Notes: generated by a model not told the origin, from the sequence alone. Shown: positions 8,572 to 17,537, counted from the first letter of the stretch. The stretch: DNA of 57,280 nucleotides from Ignavibacteriota bacterium (GCA_003157485.1 PMJQ01000042.1:17610-74889); one strand, 5' to 3'. A program made the numbers and translations.

Positions 8572-9360
8572 ATGAATGAGAAGAAACACCGGATCCTCCT
8601 CGCGCTGGCCAGCGTCCCCCTGGTGTTGTTCCTCCTTGTCCCCACCGCAGGACTCCTCCTTCGCGTCCCGCCGCGCGACATGTTCGGCGCATTTCTTGAC
8701 CCGCAGTCGGCCCAGGCGGTGAGCCTGAGCATACTCACGACGCTCGCCACGGTCATCCTCACCGTTCTTTTCGGGACGCCTCTGGCCTACCTCATCGCAC
8801 GGAAGGAATTTCCCGGAAAAAAAGCGCTCGATGCGCTCATCGATCTCCCGATCGTTCTCCCCCCCTCCGTCGCGGGGATCGCACTCCTCGTCACGTTCGG
8901 GAGGCGGGGTCTGGCGGGGCCGTTCTTCAGCGCGCTGGGGATGGAAATCCCCTTTACGCCGGCCGCGGTCGTGCTGGCACAGCTTTTCGTTTCGTCCCCG
9001 TTCTACGTAAAGACGCTCGCGGTCGCGCTGGCGTCCGTCGACCGTGACCTGGAACAGGCGGCCGCCATTGACGGCGCGACAGGCTGGCAAGTCTTCCGAA
9101 GGGTCACGTTTCCCCTTTCTCTCCGCGGGGCGCTGGGGGGAGCGATAATGACATGGGCCCGCGCACTGGGGGAATTCGGGGCGACGATACTCTTCGCCGG
9201 GAACTTCCCCGGGAGAACACAGACGATGCCGCTTGCGATTTACATCGGGTTCGAGCTGGACATGCGGAGAGCGCTGAGCATGGCCGCGATACTTCTGATT
9301 ACGTCATTCGCGGTGCTCGCACTCGTCAAAAGCCTGGCGGGAAAATGGAGCGGGACATAA
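8572..9360 (+). CDS. modB: Molybdate ABC transporter permease ModB-like
   Basis: The 262-residue inner-membrane protein has five or six hydrophobic segments. Its cytoplasmic loop 'EQAAAIDGATGWQVFRRVTFPL' is the EAA motif of binding-protein-dependent permeases. 'LPPSVAGIALLVTFGRRG' and 'WARALGEFGATILFAGN' are characteristic of ModB/CysT-type oxyanion permeases. I chose ATG 8572 with GGGAGGAA upstream; the track start at 8515 is a GTG with no clear ribosome site. Neither the ATPase (ModC) nor the binding protein (ModA) is next to it. Substrate could be molybdate, tungstate or sulfate. Confidence 0.85.
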   Translation: MNEKKHRILLALASVPLVLFLLVPTAGLLLRVPPRDMFGAFLDPQSAQAVSLSILTTLATVILTVLFGTPLAYLIARKEFPGKKALDALIDLPIVLPPSVAGIALLVTFGRRGLAGPFFSALGMEIPFTPAAVVLAQLFVSSPFYVKTLAVALASVDRDLEQAAAIDGATGWQVFRRVTFPLSLRGALGGAIMTWARALGEFGATILFAGNFPGRTQTMPLAIYIGFELDMRRALSMAAILLITSFAVLALVKSLAGKWSGT

Positions 9361-9378
9361 CGGTGGGGCTGCCGGTGG

Positions 9379-9434
9379 CGCCTGAAAACGGCGCCATCCT
9401 CGATGCCGCCTGAAAACGGCGCCATCCCCGATGG
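9379..9434. repeat. Two-copy 28-base tandem repeat after modB
   Basis: Two adjacent 28-base copies (9379-9406 and 9407-9434) share CGCCTGAAAACGGCGCCATC and differ at two positions; a degenerate third copy begins with CGCCGAAGG. Each unit contains the palindromic GGCGCC. The stretch lies just after the modB stop. No protein-coding reading is convincing. It is not CRISPR, since there are no spacers. Confidence 0.7.
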
Positions 9435-9517
9435 CGCCGAAGGGCGGCGACACCTCCGGCCGTGCCAGAAAGCGGCGTGGCCTGTGGACACGCCGGAGAG
9501 GGGCGTGCTCTTCGGCG

Positions 9518-9730
9518 TTATGCGTGGGGAATCTGCGCCATAGGGGGAACCTCCTGCTGCACGACCTTCGCCCCTCTCCTTTCAAGCTCCTTCCACGGAA
9601 TCCCGCGCGATTCCTCAAACGCTCTCTTTGCTTCCTCGGGCGTCGTCCGCCTCACAGGATCAAGCGAAACAATCCGCTTACCGTTCTCGACGTACTCCAC
9701 CGCCCAATACACTTCTCTTGTACCCGGCAT
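9518..9730 (-). CDS. Small conserved-looking hypothetical protein (70 aa)
   Basis: The ATG at 9730 is preceded by GGAGGAAA at good spacing, which supports translation. The 70-residue product is soluble and mixed alpha/beta. It begins with a strand pattern 'VYWAVEYVENGKRIVS' and continues with a charged helix 'TPEEAKRAFEESR'. I do not recognise a family. It is flanked by the repeat region on one side and an unknown membrane protein upstream on the same strand. Confidence 0.6.
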   Translation of the reverse strand: MPGTREVYWAVEYVENGKRIVSLDPVRRTTPEEAKRAFEESRGIPWKELERRGAKVVQQEVPPMAQIPHA

Positions 9731-9871
9731 ATGTTTTCCTCCGCCGTGATTATCGGGCTCCAGTGAACTCCCCGGGGCATCCCGGGTCGCTCGCCCCGTC
9801 TATTATACAGAACGCCCCGGGGGGGGATTTTGTTCGGAGTGCCGGATTCAGCTCAATTCCGAGGAAATTGT

Positions 9872-10462
9872 TCACACCACCTTCTCCTTCCCGTTCATCC
9901 TGCGGATGATGTACCCGGCGAACTCCGCCCCGATGCCGAAGGCAATCCCTACCAGCGTCCCGAATTGAAGATTCCTGAAGACCATCGACGCGAAAAAACC
10001 GGCCGACGCAAACACCGTGTGCCAGGAGAAGAGGCCGACGTACACCATGATGACGGCATTCGCGATCGCCGTGAGCACGCCGGCGGACGCAACGCGCTGC
10101 ACCCCACCGCGGACAATCTCCCTGCGGACGAAGCTGTTGTAGACGTAGACCGCCGCGCCGACACCGACAACGTATGCACCATACACATTTGCCTGCCACA
10201 GCGTAAACCGGCCGACAAGAAACGTCAGGACGGCGTACCAGACGAGAAGAGCGATATACCCGTCTCTTCGCCGGGGCGACGCCAGCGCCGCAAAAAACAC
10301 GGACGCCGTGACCCCGCTCGTCACAAACTGGGAAGGAAGCACCCGCAGGTCAAATACGCTCAGACGGAAGAAGAGGAACCCGAACGCCACGATCGTAAAT
10401 GCGACCACGATCAGGCGCACGACGGTGATCCTCACGACGTTCTGGGTCCAAGTCGTTTCCAT
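9872..10462 (-). CDS. Hypothetical six-helix membrane protein
   Basis: The 196-residue reading starts at ATG 10462 (METTWTQNVV). The track start at 10498 is a TTG codon and adds twelve unconvincing residues. About six hydrophobic helices cover most of the length, with short basic loops such as 'SPRRRDG' and 'RREIVRGG' and a basic C-terminus. No catalytic motif is visible. It may be an integral inner-membrane protein of unknown role. The gene is isolated, with 128-160 base gaps on both sides. Confidence 0.6.
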   Translation of the reverse strand: METTWTQNVVRITVVRLIVVAFTIVAFGFLFFRLSVFDLRVLPSQFVTSGVTASVFFAALASPRRRDGYIALLVWYAVLTFLVGRFTLWQANVYGAYVVGVGAAVYVYNSFVRREIVRGGVQRVASAGVLTAIANAVIMVYVGLFSWHTVFASAGFFASMVFRNLQFGTLVGIAFGIGAEFAGYIIRRMNGKEKVV

Positions 10463-10626
10463 GTGTACCCCGGTCCCGTAGTTGTTGATTGAGGCCAAAT
10501 GTATCGCGTTGCGGGATGAGAATCAATGGGAGCATGCGGGTTGGCATGAGGGGAAGGGGAACGGAAAGAAGCAGGCGCAGGCAAGCTGAGAGGGGGATTG
10601 ATGAAGAAGGAGTCCGGAGCGCGTTC

Positions 10627-12078
10627 TCAGGGAACGGGGAGGCGCTTCGGCGCCGGTTCAGCCGAAGGGTTCCGGCCGGCGAGAACCTCCACCGGCCGGG
10701 GCTGCCAGGTGTGCCCGTCCCAGTAACGGATTTCCCCGGCGACGGTTTTCATGTACCCGTCGAAGAAATCGCCGCTGACGCGGCCCCGCGCCGCGAGCCG
10801 GTCATAGAGGTTCTTCGTCGAATTGGCGGATTTGACCTCGACGATGCCGAAGTCCGCGCGGAATATGTACTCGAAGTAGGCCGGGATGGAATCCGGTTGT
10901 GCCGTCGTCTCGATCCGGAACCCGGTTTCGTGCTGCAGGAGGACGGCCTTCGCTCCCCCGATGACCATCTCTCCCCCATACTCCTTCACCACGTCTGTCC
11001 GCGGGATCCAGGCGTAATGGCGCTCCGCGCCCGAGACGGGAAGCCCGAACCCGCCGGAGTAGGATGATTCGCCGTCACCGATAAGGCGCGAGGGATCGAG
11101 ACCTATGACGACCTGCATGTTGATCCCTTCCTTGCTGTCACTCATGCCGTAAAGGACGAATTCCTTCCCTTTGCCGGCGTCGATCGGGGTTGTCCCCATC
11201 ATCCGGATCTGACCGAAGTGTTTGTACGTCCCGATTTGACTTCCACCGGCGTCATACAGGGACACCACAGTCGGCGAGTGGAGGTGGCCCATCACGATGA
11301 TGATCTCGTTGCGGCCCGACCCCGAAAAGTCGCCGACGCTGAATCCGGTGATCCGGAATTCGCCGGGATAGATCCGGCCGCGGCACGTGAGCGCTTCTCC
11401 CGGCCTGATTGCCAGGATTTCTTTATTCTCATTGTTGATGATGTGCAGCACTTCGCTGTACGGAGCTCCATCCGGAGAAGAAGGGAGCGCGGTGAGCATC
11501 TCTTTTCTGCCGTCACCGTACAGGTCCGCGACCTGGACAAACGGCTGTCCCGTCCGTTGCCCGGCCGCCATTAAATCGTTAAGGCGCTCAACGGGATACG
11601 ACCAGAGCTTCTCTCCCTCCTTATTGTACGCATCCAGCGTGCTCGAGGCCGGGTTCTCAATGACGGTGCTGAGCGCGAGATCCCTCGCGGGCATCAGGTC
11701 GAACGTGAGCATCAGGAAGGCCAGCCCGCCGAGGAGGGCGAGCCCTCCGCCTCCGGCGACGAACGGGTGCGCCCGGACAAATCTCCGCACCGTTCCCGGA
11801 GGGTGAATCTGCGAGAGGGGGATATCCCTGAACGGCGGATCGAAAATCGCCGGGAACCGGGCGGACCGCACCGGGAGATGCCGGGAATGGTCCGGAAATT
11901 CGGCCGGGCGGGTCAGAATGTCAATCTGCAGATCGGCGTAGTATGACGACGCGGATTCCGCCAATCTGCGGCATCCTTCGCATTCCCCCAGGTGGAATTC
12001 GATCTCCAGACGCTCTCTCTCACCGAGAGGCGCGCGCAGGACATACAGCTCGATTCTATGTTCGCCGGGATGTTCCAT
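10627..12078 (-). CDS. Membrane protein with zinc-finger-like N-terminus and FG-GAP-like repeats
   Basis: I chose ATG 12078 (MEHPGEHRIELYVL), giving 483 residues. The N-terminus carries 'FHLGECEGCRRLAE', the H-x3-C-x2-C pattern of zf-HC2 anti-sigma factors. One transmembrane helix follows near residues 125-150, then a large extracytoplasmic part. That part contains 'VADLYGDGRKEML' and 'VGDFSGSGRNEIIIV', which resemble the calcium-binding loops of FG-GAP/VCBS propeller repeats. It could sense an external signal and hold a regulator at the membrane. The gene lies downstream of the 343-residue unknown and the RND pump on the same strand. Confidence 0.65.
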   Translation of the reverse strand: MEHPGEHRIELYVLRAPLGERERLEIEFHLGECEGCRRLAESASSYYADLQIDILTRPAEFPDHSRHLPVRSARFPAIFDPPFRDIPLSQIHPPGTVRRFVRAHPFVAGGGGLALLGGLAFLMLTFDLMPARDLALSTVIENPASSTLDAYNKEGEKLWSYPVERLNDLMAAGQRTGQPFVQVADLYGDGRKEMLTALPSSPDGAPYSEVLHIINNENKEILAIRPGEALTCRGRIYPGEFRITGFSVGDFSGSGRNEIIIVMGHLHSPTVVSLYDAGGSQIGTYKHFGQIRMMGTTPIDAGKGKEFVLYGMSDSKEGINMQVVIGLDPSRLIGDGESSYSGGFGLPVSGAERHYAWIPRTDVVKEYGGEMVIGGAKAVLLQHETGFRIETTAQPDSIPAYFEYIFRADFGIVEVKSANSTKNLYDRLAARGRVSGDFFDGYMKTVAGEIRYWDGHTWQPRPVEVLAGRNPSAEPAPKRLPVP

Positions 12079-12182
12079 CGTCACTTGAGATATCCTTGCA
12101 TCTCCTTCTTCATGCTGAACCGTGGGAAGGAATCCCGGGACGTGCCTCTGAATTCCGGCATTTCCCCCAGGATTACACACAT

Positions 12183-13214
12183 TCAGATGTTCAACCGGAG
12201 CACCTCGACGGACCTTTTGTACGCCAGCCGGGCGAGATATTCCAGCCGGGCCCTGTGGGTGGACCGGTATTCCGCCTCCGAAAGCGACGGGACCAGAGAC
12301 TGGAGCCCTGCATAGAGCGAGTGGCCGTCGGAATCTTCACCCGTGAACCGCTGTGCAACGTTCTTTTCTATCACCTCAACGTAGTTCCTGAACATGTCGC
12401 GCTCCACCTTGCCGCTGTCGACGTATTCCGAGGCCATCCTTCCGAGAACCTCCCTGCACGTGGTCTGCACGAGCGAGAGGATCTCCGGCACCGTGAAGGG
12501 ATCTTCCGCGGCCGCATGCCCGGGCTCCGCCGAGCCGGGAGCACAATAGATCGACTTGATCGCAAGCGCCACCGAGGTCAGGGAGACAAGCCTCGAGCAC
12601 GCATGCTGGCCCCGGAGGATGCGGGAGAGATGCGCGAGCATTGCGGGCACGTGGTCGTCGGGCGTGGCGTTTTTTCTCAGCGCACGCTCCAGTTCCTCCC
12701 GGGAGAACGGAGGAAGCTCCTCCAGGGGGTCGGAGAGCGCCGGAAGGAGGTAAGTCTCGCCGAATCGTTCCACCACGGCATAGTTGTGAAGGGCCTGCAC
12801 CGAGAGCTTGATGTTGCGGAGGATCTTCCCGAGATCGGGATCCGATTCGCCGTAGAACCGCACGACCCCGTGGTTGACCTTTGTGAAGACGATCCTCCGG
12901 AGATGCGTGAGGAGCTCCTGGTCGGACGCCGCAGCGCGGTCAACCCCCTGGAAGTACGCCCTGATCTGGAGCAGCGAGCCGTCCTCCCCCCGCTGGAATA
13001 GCTCCGCAATGCAGTCGTACGCCAGATCGCGGTAGTTCGTCCCGTGAACTCCGGAGTCGAGCATCATGGGGGCAATCTTCCTCCGCAGAGCCACCGCCGC
13101 CATGGAGTGGCACAGTTCAACGAACCCGTTGAGCTGGTGAACAGTCAATGTGTTCTCGACGGCGGCCTCAATCCAGATCCGGAGGTCGGGGGCGAGAGGG
13201 TAACCTGTTGTCAA
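12183..13214 (-). CDS. Hypothetical protein, TTG start, coupled to the RND pump; possibly sigma-factor-like
   Basis: The 343-residue product is soluble and mainly helical. The likely start is TTG 13214, which forms a TTGA junction with the TGA stop of the pump gene, so translation is probably coupled. Residues about 35-130 include 'YRDLAYDCIAELFQRG' and 'LLTHLRRIVFTKVNHGV', which loosely recall region 2 of ECF sigma factors. The downstream gene has an anti-sigma-like zinc finger, which favours a regulatory pair. I see no clear region 4 helix-turn-helix, so this is tentative. Otherwise it is an unknown protein. Confidence 0.6.
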   Translation of the reverse strand: MTTGYPLAPDLRIWIEAAVENTLTVHQLNGFVELCHSMAAVALRRKIAPMMLDSGVHGTNYRDLAYDCIAELFQRGEDGSLLQIRAYFQGVDRAAASDQELLTHLRRIVFTKVNHGVVRFYGESDPDLGKILRNIKLSVQALHNYAVVERFGETYLLPALSDPLEELPPFSREELERALRKNATPDDHVPAMLAHLSRILRGQHACSRLVSLTSVALAIKSIYCAPGSAEPGHAAAEDPFTVPEILSLVQTTCREVLGRMASEYVDSGKVERDMFRNYVEVIEKNVAQRFTGEDSDGHSLYAGLQSLVPSLSEAEYRSTHRARLEYLARLAYKRSVEVLRLNI

Positions 13215-16200
13215 TTGTGGGCCGGGGTGACAGGTCGGTGCGGCGGAACTTTCGCGTGTGACCCAATATAGAACCTTCTCCTGAGTATTGCCAATCCGTC
13301 CGGGGAGAGCAGGTCCGTGAGTGCGACGCGCCAGCGGTCCACCGTCGTGTAGACGACCGGGACCAGGACGAGCGTCAGGAGGAGGGAACTCAACAGGCCT
13401 CCGATGAGGGCCCAGGCCAGTCCGCTCTTGAATTCGGAGCCCGAGCTGAGGCTGAAGGCGATGGGGGACATCCCCACGACCATCGACGCAGTCGTCATGA
13501 GGATCGGGCGGAGCCTGGTCTGCGCGGCCTCGACGAGCGCGTCGTGGACGGAGAGGCCCTTCTCCTTCCGCATCTGATTCGTCCTGTCCACAAGGAGAAT
13601 CGCGTTCTTCCCCACGAGCCCCACGAGCATGATGATTCCCAGCATCGAGAAGATGTTCAACGCCTTCATCGTGAGCGCCAGCGCCAGGAACGCGCCGATG
13701 ACGGCCACCGGAATCGAGAAGAGGACAACGAACGGATAGACGAATGAATCGTAGAGTGCGACCATGATCATGTAGACGAAGAGGATCGCCGCCGCCAGCG
13801 CCAGCAACAGGCTGTCAAACGACTCTGAGCGGTTCTTTTCGTCGCCGAGGTAGGAAATTCCGACTCCCTGCGGGAGGGGGTTCTTCCCGACAGCGGATTT
13901 GATGTCCGCGACGATGCTCCCCGCGGGGCGCGCCACCGCCTGGGAGTTGACCGTGACGGAATAATTCCGGTTCTGGCGCTGGAGCTTCGTCGGGCCTGTC
14001 GCCAGCGTGATTGTGGCGAACTGTTTGAGCTGAATGAGCCTGCCGGAACGGGAGGCGAACGTGAGCGAACCGATATCATCGGTCTTTGACCTGTCGAGCC
14101 TGTCGAGCACAACCCGGATCGGGTACTGGTCCGTGCCTTCACGGTACTTCGATTCGTCGTCGCCGTTGAACGCGATGCGGAGCGCTTCCCCGACCTCATT
14201 CAGCGTAAGCCCGAAACTGGCCATCTTCTCCCTGTCGATCTCGACCTGCATCTCGGGCTTTCCGATCTCCGAGGAAAGCCTTACGTCCGCGGTCCCGGGA
14301 ACCGTCCGCACCACGGCGGCAAGCCCCTCGGCCGCCTTCAGAGCCTGTTCGTACTCCGGCGCGCTCACCAGGAGCGCGATCGGCGACTGGTTGGCCGTCC
14401 CGAATATGCCGATCGGGCTCGTCCGGACCTGCACCCCCGGGATCTGCTGGATCTTCTTCTTGATGGCCTCGCTGACCTCGTCGGTGGATCTCTTCCGGTT
14501 TTCCCTGGGAACGAGCGTGACGTTCAGCTCGGTCAGATAATTCGACGATTGTCCCACGAATCCCTCGGTCGATACGCCGACGTTCGTGAACACCCTGTCC
14601 ACCTCCGGCATCGCCAACACGATCCTCTCGGCGTCGAGAGTCACAAAATTCGTATTCGCCAGGGAGGAGCCCGAAGGAAGCTCCATCGTCACCGTGAACT
14701 CGCCGCGGTCCGACTGCGGCATGAACTCCGATCCGATAAAGCCGAACGCCGGAAGGAGCATGGAGCCGACGAACAGGCCCAGGGCCACCAGAAACGTCCT
14801 CCCGCGGTGCGCAAGGCTCCACTCCAGCGCCTTGAGGTAATCGGCGGTGAGCCGGTGAAACTGATTCTCAAACCAGAGCGCGAACCTCCCCAGCGGAGAC
14901 CCCGCGGTCATCTGTTCGATCTTCGAGAACCGGGACGCAAGGAGAGGGGTGATCGTGAACGACACGAAGAGGCTCATCAGCGTGGAGGAGACGACGACGA
15001 GCGCGAATTCCCTCATGATGTTGCCGATAAGCCCGGAGACCAGGGCCAGAGGAACAAACACGACGACATCCACCATTGTGATGGAGATGGCGGCAAACCC
15101 GATTTCGTTCCTCCCCCTCAGCGCCGCGACGCGCATCTCTTCGCCCATCTCCAGATGCCGGTGGATGTTTTCGAGAACAACGATCGAGTCGTCGACGAGG
15201 ATCCCGATTACGAGCGAGAGCCCCAGGAGCGTCATCAGGTTGAGCGAGAAGCCGAACGCATAGATCATGATGAACGTGGAGACAAGCGAAGAGGGTATTG
15301 CGATCATCACGATAACCGAGTTCCGGATGCTGTGGAGAAAGGCAAGCATCACGATGGCGACGAATATGACCGCGAGCACCAGATCGTGCTTCACCGCGTT
15401 CGCGGCGTCCACGGTGAACGTGGAACCGTCCTGCGCCACCTCGAAGGCGAGGCCGACGTCCGCATATTCCTTCTCAAGCTGCTCCATCTCCCCGCGCACA
15501 ACCCTGCTCACCTCGACGGCGTTCGCGTCCCCCTGTTTCTGCACGATGATGCCAACGGAGCTCTTCCCGTTGATCCGGCTGAGCTGGGTGTAGTCTTTCC
15601 GGCCGTCCTCGACCTCGGCGACATCCCCGACCCTGATCGTCCCCCCTCCCCGCGTGCCGCCGATGACAAGGCCGCGGAGCTCCTCCATCGATCGGTACTT
15701 GCCGGCCAGGCGGACGATGTACTGCGCCGCCCCCTGCTCGATCTTCCCCGTGGGAAAATCGAGGTTGGACGCCCGTATCACCTGGTCGACCTGCAGGAGC
15801 GAAAGGCCGCACGACCGGAGCTTCGCCGCGTCGATGTTGACATGGATCTCCCGCTCGTCCCCGCCGACGAGCGTGATCTGGCCGACCCCTTCGAGCTTCG
15901 CCAGCCGGGGCCTGATCAGGTCGTCGAGCATCTTGAAGAACCGGCGCGACGGAATGTTCGCGGTCGCACCGATGCGCAGGACGGGGAGCTCGTCGAGGGC
16001 AAATTTCGAGAACGTGGGGTTCCTGGCGCCGGAGGGGAGCTTCGAACTCACTTCGCTCACTTTCCTCTGCGCGTCCTGAAGCGACACGTTGACGTCGGCG
16101 CTCATCGTGAATTCCATCGAGACGAGGGACACTCCCTCCGACGACGTCGCATAGACATTGGCGACTTTGTCGATGCCGGAGACGGCATCTTCGATCACCT

Positions 16201-16393
16201 TGGTGACGCTCGTCTCGACTTCAGCGGGGGAGGCGCCGGGATAGATCGTCGTGATCGTGACGTACGGCGGCGTGATCTTGGGAAGGAGCTCGTACTTGAG
16301 CTGCGTGTAGCTGAATATCCCGAGAACGCCGAGGACTGAGAAAACAACAACGACGAGCGTGGGGCGTTTTATCGAAAGTTCTGTAATCGTCAT
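13211..16393 (-). CDS. RND efflux transporter, inner-membrane pump (AcrB/HAE1-type)
   Basis: The 1060-residue pump starts at ATG 16393 (MTITELSIKRP) with TCCGGAGAA before it; the track start adds seven residues. The usual twelve membrane segments and two large periplasmic loops are present. TM4 carries the proton-relay pair in 'GILVDDSIVVLENI', and TM10 carries 'GKNAILLVDRTNQ'. The length matches the family (about 1020-1070). It should expel drugs, detergents or lipids using the proton gradient. No membrane-fusion protein or TolC gene adjoins it, which is unusual. Its leader contains an intrinsic terminator hairpin (16429-16459). Confidence 0.93.
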   Translation of the reverse strand: MTITELSIKRPTLVVVVFSVLGVLGIFSYTQLKYELLPKITPPYVTITTIYPGASPAEVETSVTKVIEDAVSGIDKVANVYATSSEGVSLVSMEFTMSADVNVSLQDAQRKVSEVSSKLPSGARNPTFSKFALDELPVLRIGATANIPSRRFFKMLDDLIRPRLAKLEGVGQITLVGGDEREIHVNIDAAKLRSCGLSLLQVDQVIRASNLDFPTGKIEQGAAQYIVRLAGKYRSMEELRGLVIGGTRGGGTIRVGDVAEVEDGRKDYTQLSRINGKSSVGIIVQKQGDANAVEVSRVVRGEMEQLEKEYADVGLAFEVAQDGSTFTVDAANAVKHDLVLAVIFVAIVMLAFLHSIRNSVIVMIAIPSSLVSTFIMIYAFGFSLNLMTLLGLSLVIGILVDDSIVVLENIHRHLEMGEEMRVAALRGRNEIGFAAISITMVDVVVFVPLALVSGLIGNIMREFALVVVSSTLMSLFVSFTITPLLASRFSKIEQMTAGSPLGRFALWFENQFHRLTADYLKALEWSLAHRGRTFLVALGLFVGSMLLPAFGFIGSEFMPQSDRGEFTVTMELPSGSSLANTNFVTLDAERIVLAMPEVDRVFTNVGVSTEGFVGQSSNYLTELNVTLVPRENRKRSTDEVSEAIKKKIQQIPGVQVRTSPIGIFGTANQSPIALLVSAPEYEQALKAAEGLAAVVRTVPGTADVRLSSEIGKPEMQVEIDREKMASFGLTLNEVGEALRIAFNGDDESKYREGTDQYPIRVVLDRLDRSKTDDIGSLTFASRSGRLIQLKQFATITLATGPTKLQRQNRNYSVTVNSQAVARPAGSIVADIKSAVGKNPLPQGVGISYLGDEKNRSESFDSLLLALAAAILFVYMIMVALYDSFVYPFVVLFSIPVAVIGAFLALALTMKALNIFSMLGIIMLVGLVGKNAILLVDRTNQMRKEKGLSVHDALVEAAQTRLRPILMTTASMVVGMSPIAFSLSSGSEFKSGLAWALIGGLLSSLLLTLVLVPVVYTTVDRWRVALTDLLSPDGLAILRRRFYIGSHAKVPPHRPVTPAHN

Positions 16394-16428
16394 GACCGGA
16401 GTTCTCCGGAGCAATGTGCGGCAGGGAC

Positions 16429-16459
16429 AAAAAAAAGGCCCCCCGCGATGCGGGGGGCC
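16429..16459 (-). terminator. Intrinsic terminator / possible attenuator before the RND gene
   Basis: On the minus strand a perfect 10-base-pair stem GGCCCCCCGC/GCGGGGGGCC with a three-base loop is followed by eight T residues. It lies between the stop of the alcohol dehydrogenase gene (16501) and the pump start (16393). It can end adh transcription. Because a good promoter lies upstream of it at 16487-16515, it may also sit in the pump leader and attenuate it. Confidence 0.9.
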
Positions 16460-16486
16460 TATGCGTGTGAACGGGTACGGCAGTGG

Positions 16487-16515
16487 AATATAGGCGTTCC
16501 TCAGGAAATTCTCAA
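16487..16515 (-). promoter_or_regulatory. Sigma70-type promoter facing the RND gene, inside the adh 3' end
   Basis: Read on the minus strand, TTGAGA (16515-16510) is followed after exactly 17 bases by TATATT (16492-16487); each hexamer matches consensus at five of six positions. The start point would be near 16480. The resulting RNA would contain the terminator hairpin before reaching the pump ATG at 16393. The -35 overlaps the last codons of adh. Confidence 0.5.
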
Positions 16516-17529
16516 GACTGTGGCCCCCCTGACACCCCCCTTTTTAAGCCCGAGAAGGGCCTCATTGGCCCGGGCCAGTGGAATTTCCCTCGTCTCGGGC
16601 CTGAGGGGGATCGACGCCGCAACGGCGAGGAACTCCCGTATGTCCCGCCGTGTCACATTCGCGACGCTTTTGATCTCCTTTTCCATCCAGAGATGCACGG
16701 GGTAATCGAGCCGGAGAAGGAGTTCCTTGTCCCCCTCCTCTTTCCGGATGGCGTTGATAACAAGCCTCCCCCCCGGTTCGAGGTTTCCGAGCGCTCCCAG
16801 GACAGGCCCCCATGCCGGGGTCGTGTCGATGATTGCCCGAAGCTTCTCCGGCGGTTTGTCATTCGTATCCCCCGACCACGCAGCTCCGAGTTCCCGGGCA
16901 AACGCCCGTTCCGATTCACCGCGGGCAAACACGCAGACACGCGACAGCGGATACATGTGTTTTACCAGCTTCAGTACCAGGTGCGCCGACGCGCCGAACC
17001 CGGTCAGGCCCAGCGTCTCGCCGTCCCTGATACCCGCAAGCCTGAGCGACCTGTACCCGATCGCACCGGCACAGAGGAGCGGGGCTGCCTCGACGTCCGA
17101 GAACACCCCGGGGATCGGGTGGACGAAATCCTCATGCGCCACGACATACTGGGCATATCCCCCGTCAACATCCCTCCCCGTAGCCCGGAATTCGGGGCAC
17201 AGGTTTTCGTACCCGTCGCGACAAAACCTGCACACGCCGCACGCCGAATAGATCCAGCCGACGCCGACCCGTTGTCCGACGCTGACCGCGCTCACGGAAC
17301 GCCCCGTCTCCACGATCCGCCCGACAACCTGATGCCCCGGAACGACGGGAAGCCGGGGGGGCGCCGTCCTCCCTTCGATTTCATCAAGATCGGTGTGGCA
17401 AATGCCGCACACGGAAACGCCGATGAGCACCTCCATGTCGCCCGGACGCGGGGAGGGGATGTCAGAGGCGACGAGCGGAGAAGTGTCTCCCGGGAGTTTC
17501 GTGATCTTCCGGATCTGCATGACGTTCAT
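16501..17529 (-). CDS. Zinc-dependent alcohol dehydrogenase family protein
   Basis: The 342-residue enzyme has the catalytic-zinc motif 'CGICHTD' near residue 40 and 'PGHQVVGRI' where most relatives have GHE. The structural-zinc lobe is 'CGVCRFCRDGYENLC'. The nucleotide fold loop is 'TGFGASAH', an unusual version of GxGxxG shared by the AdhA-type (Mdr) subgroup. It should oxidise alcohols or reduce aldehydes in the cytoplasm with NAD(P). It follows the aldo/keto reductase gene after eight bases, so the two form a small carbonyl-metabolism operon. An intrinsic terminator follows. Confidence 0.9.
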   Translation of the reverse strand: MNVMQIRKITKLPGDTSPLVASDIPSPRPGDMEVLIGVSVCGICHTDLDEIEGRTAPPRLPVVPGHQVVGRIVETGRSVSAVSVGQRVGVGWIYSACGVCRFCRDGYENLCPEFRATGRDVDGGYAQYVVAHEDFVHPIPGVFSDVEAAPLLCAGAIGYRSLRLAGIRDGETLGLTGFGASAHLVLKLVKHMYPLSRVCVFARGESERAFARELGAAWSGDTNDKPPEKLRAIIDTTPAWGPVLGALGNLEPGGRLVINAIRKEEGDKELLLRLDYPVHLWMEKEIKSVANVTRRDIREFLAVAASIPLRPETREIPLARANEALLGLKKGGVRGATVLRIS

Positions 17530-17537
17530 GCGCGGCC

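Noticed and set aside
9379-9434. Possible CRISPR array
   Set aside because: Repeats are directly adjacent without spacers and no cas gene is present.
9240-9491. Minus-strand ORFs reading through the 28-base repeat
   Set aside because: They overlap the end of modB and give Arg/Pro-rich peptides with no ribosome site.
14549-16339. 596-residue plus-strand ORF opposite the RND pump
   Set aside because: Charged low-complexity antisense shadow; the pump reading is unambiguous.
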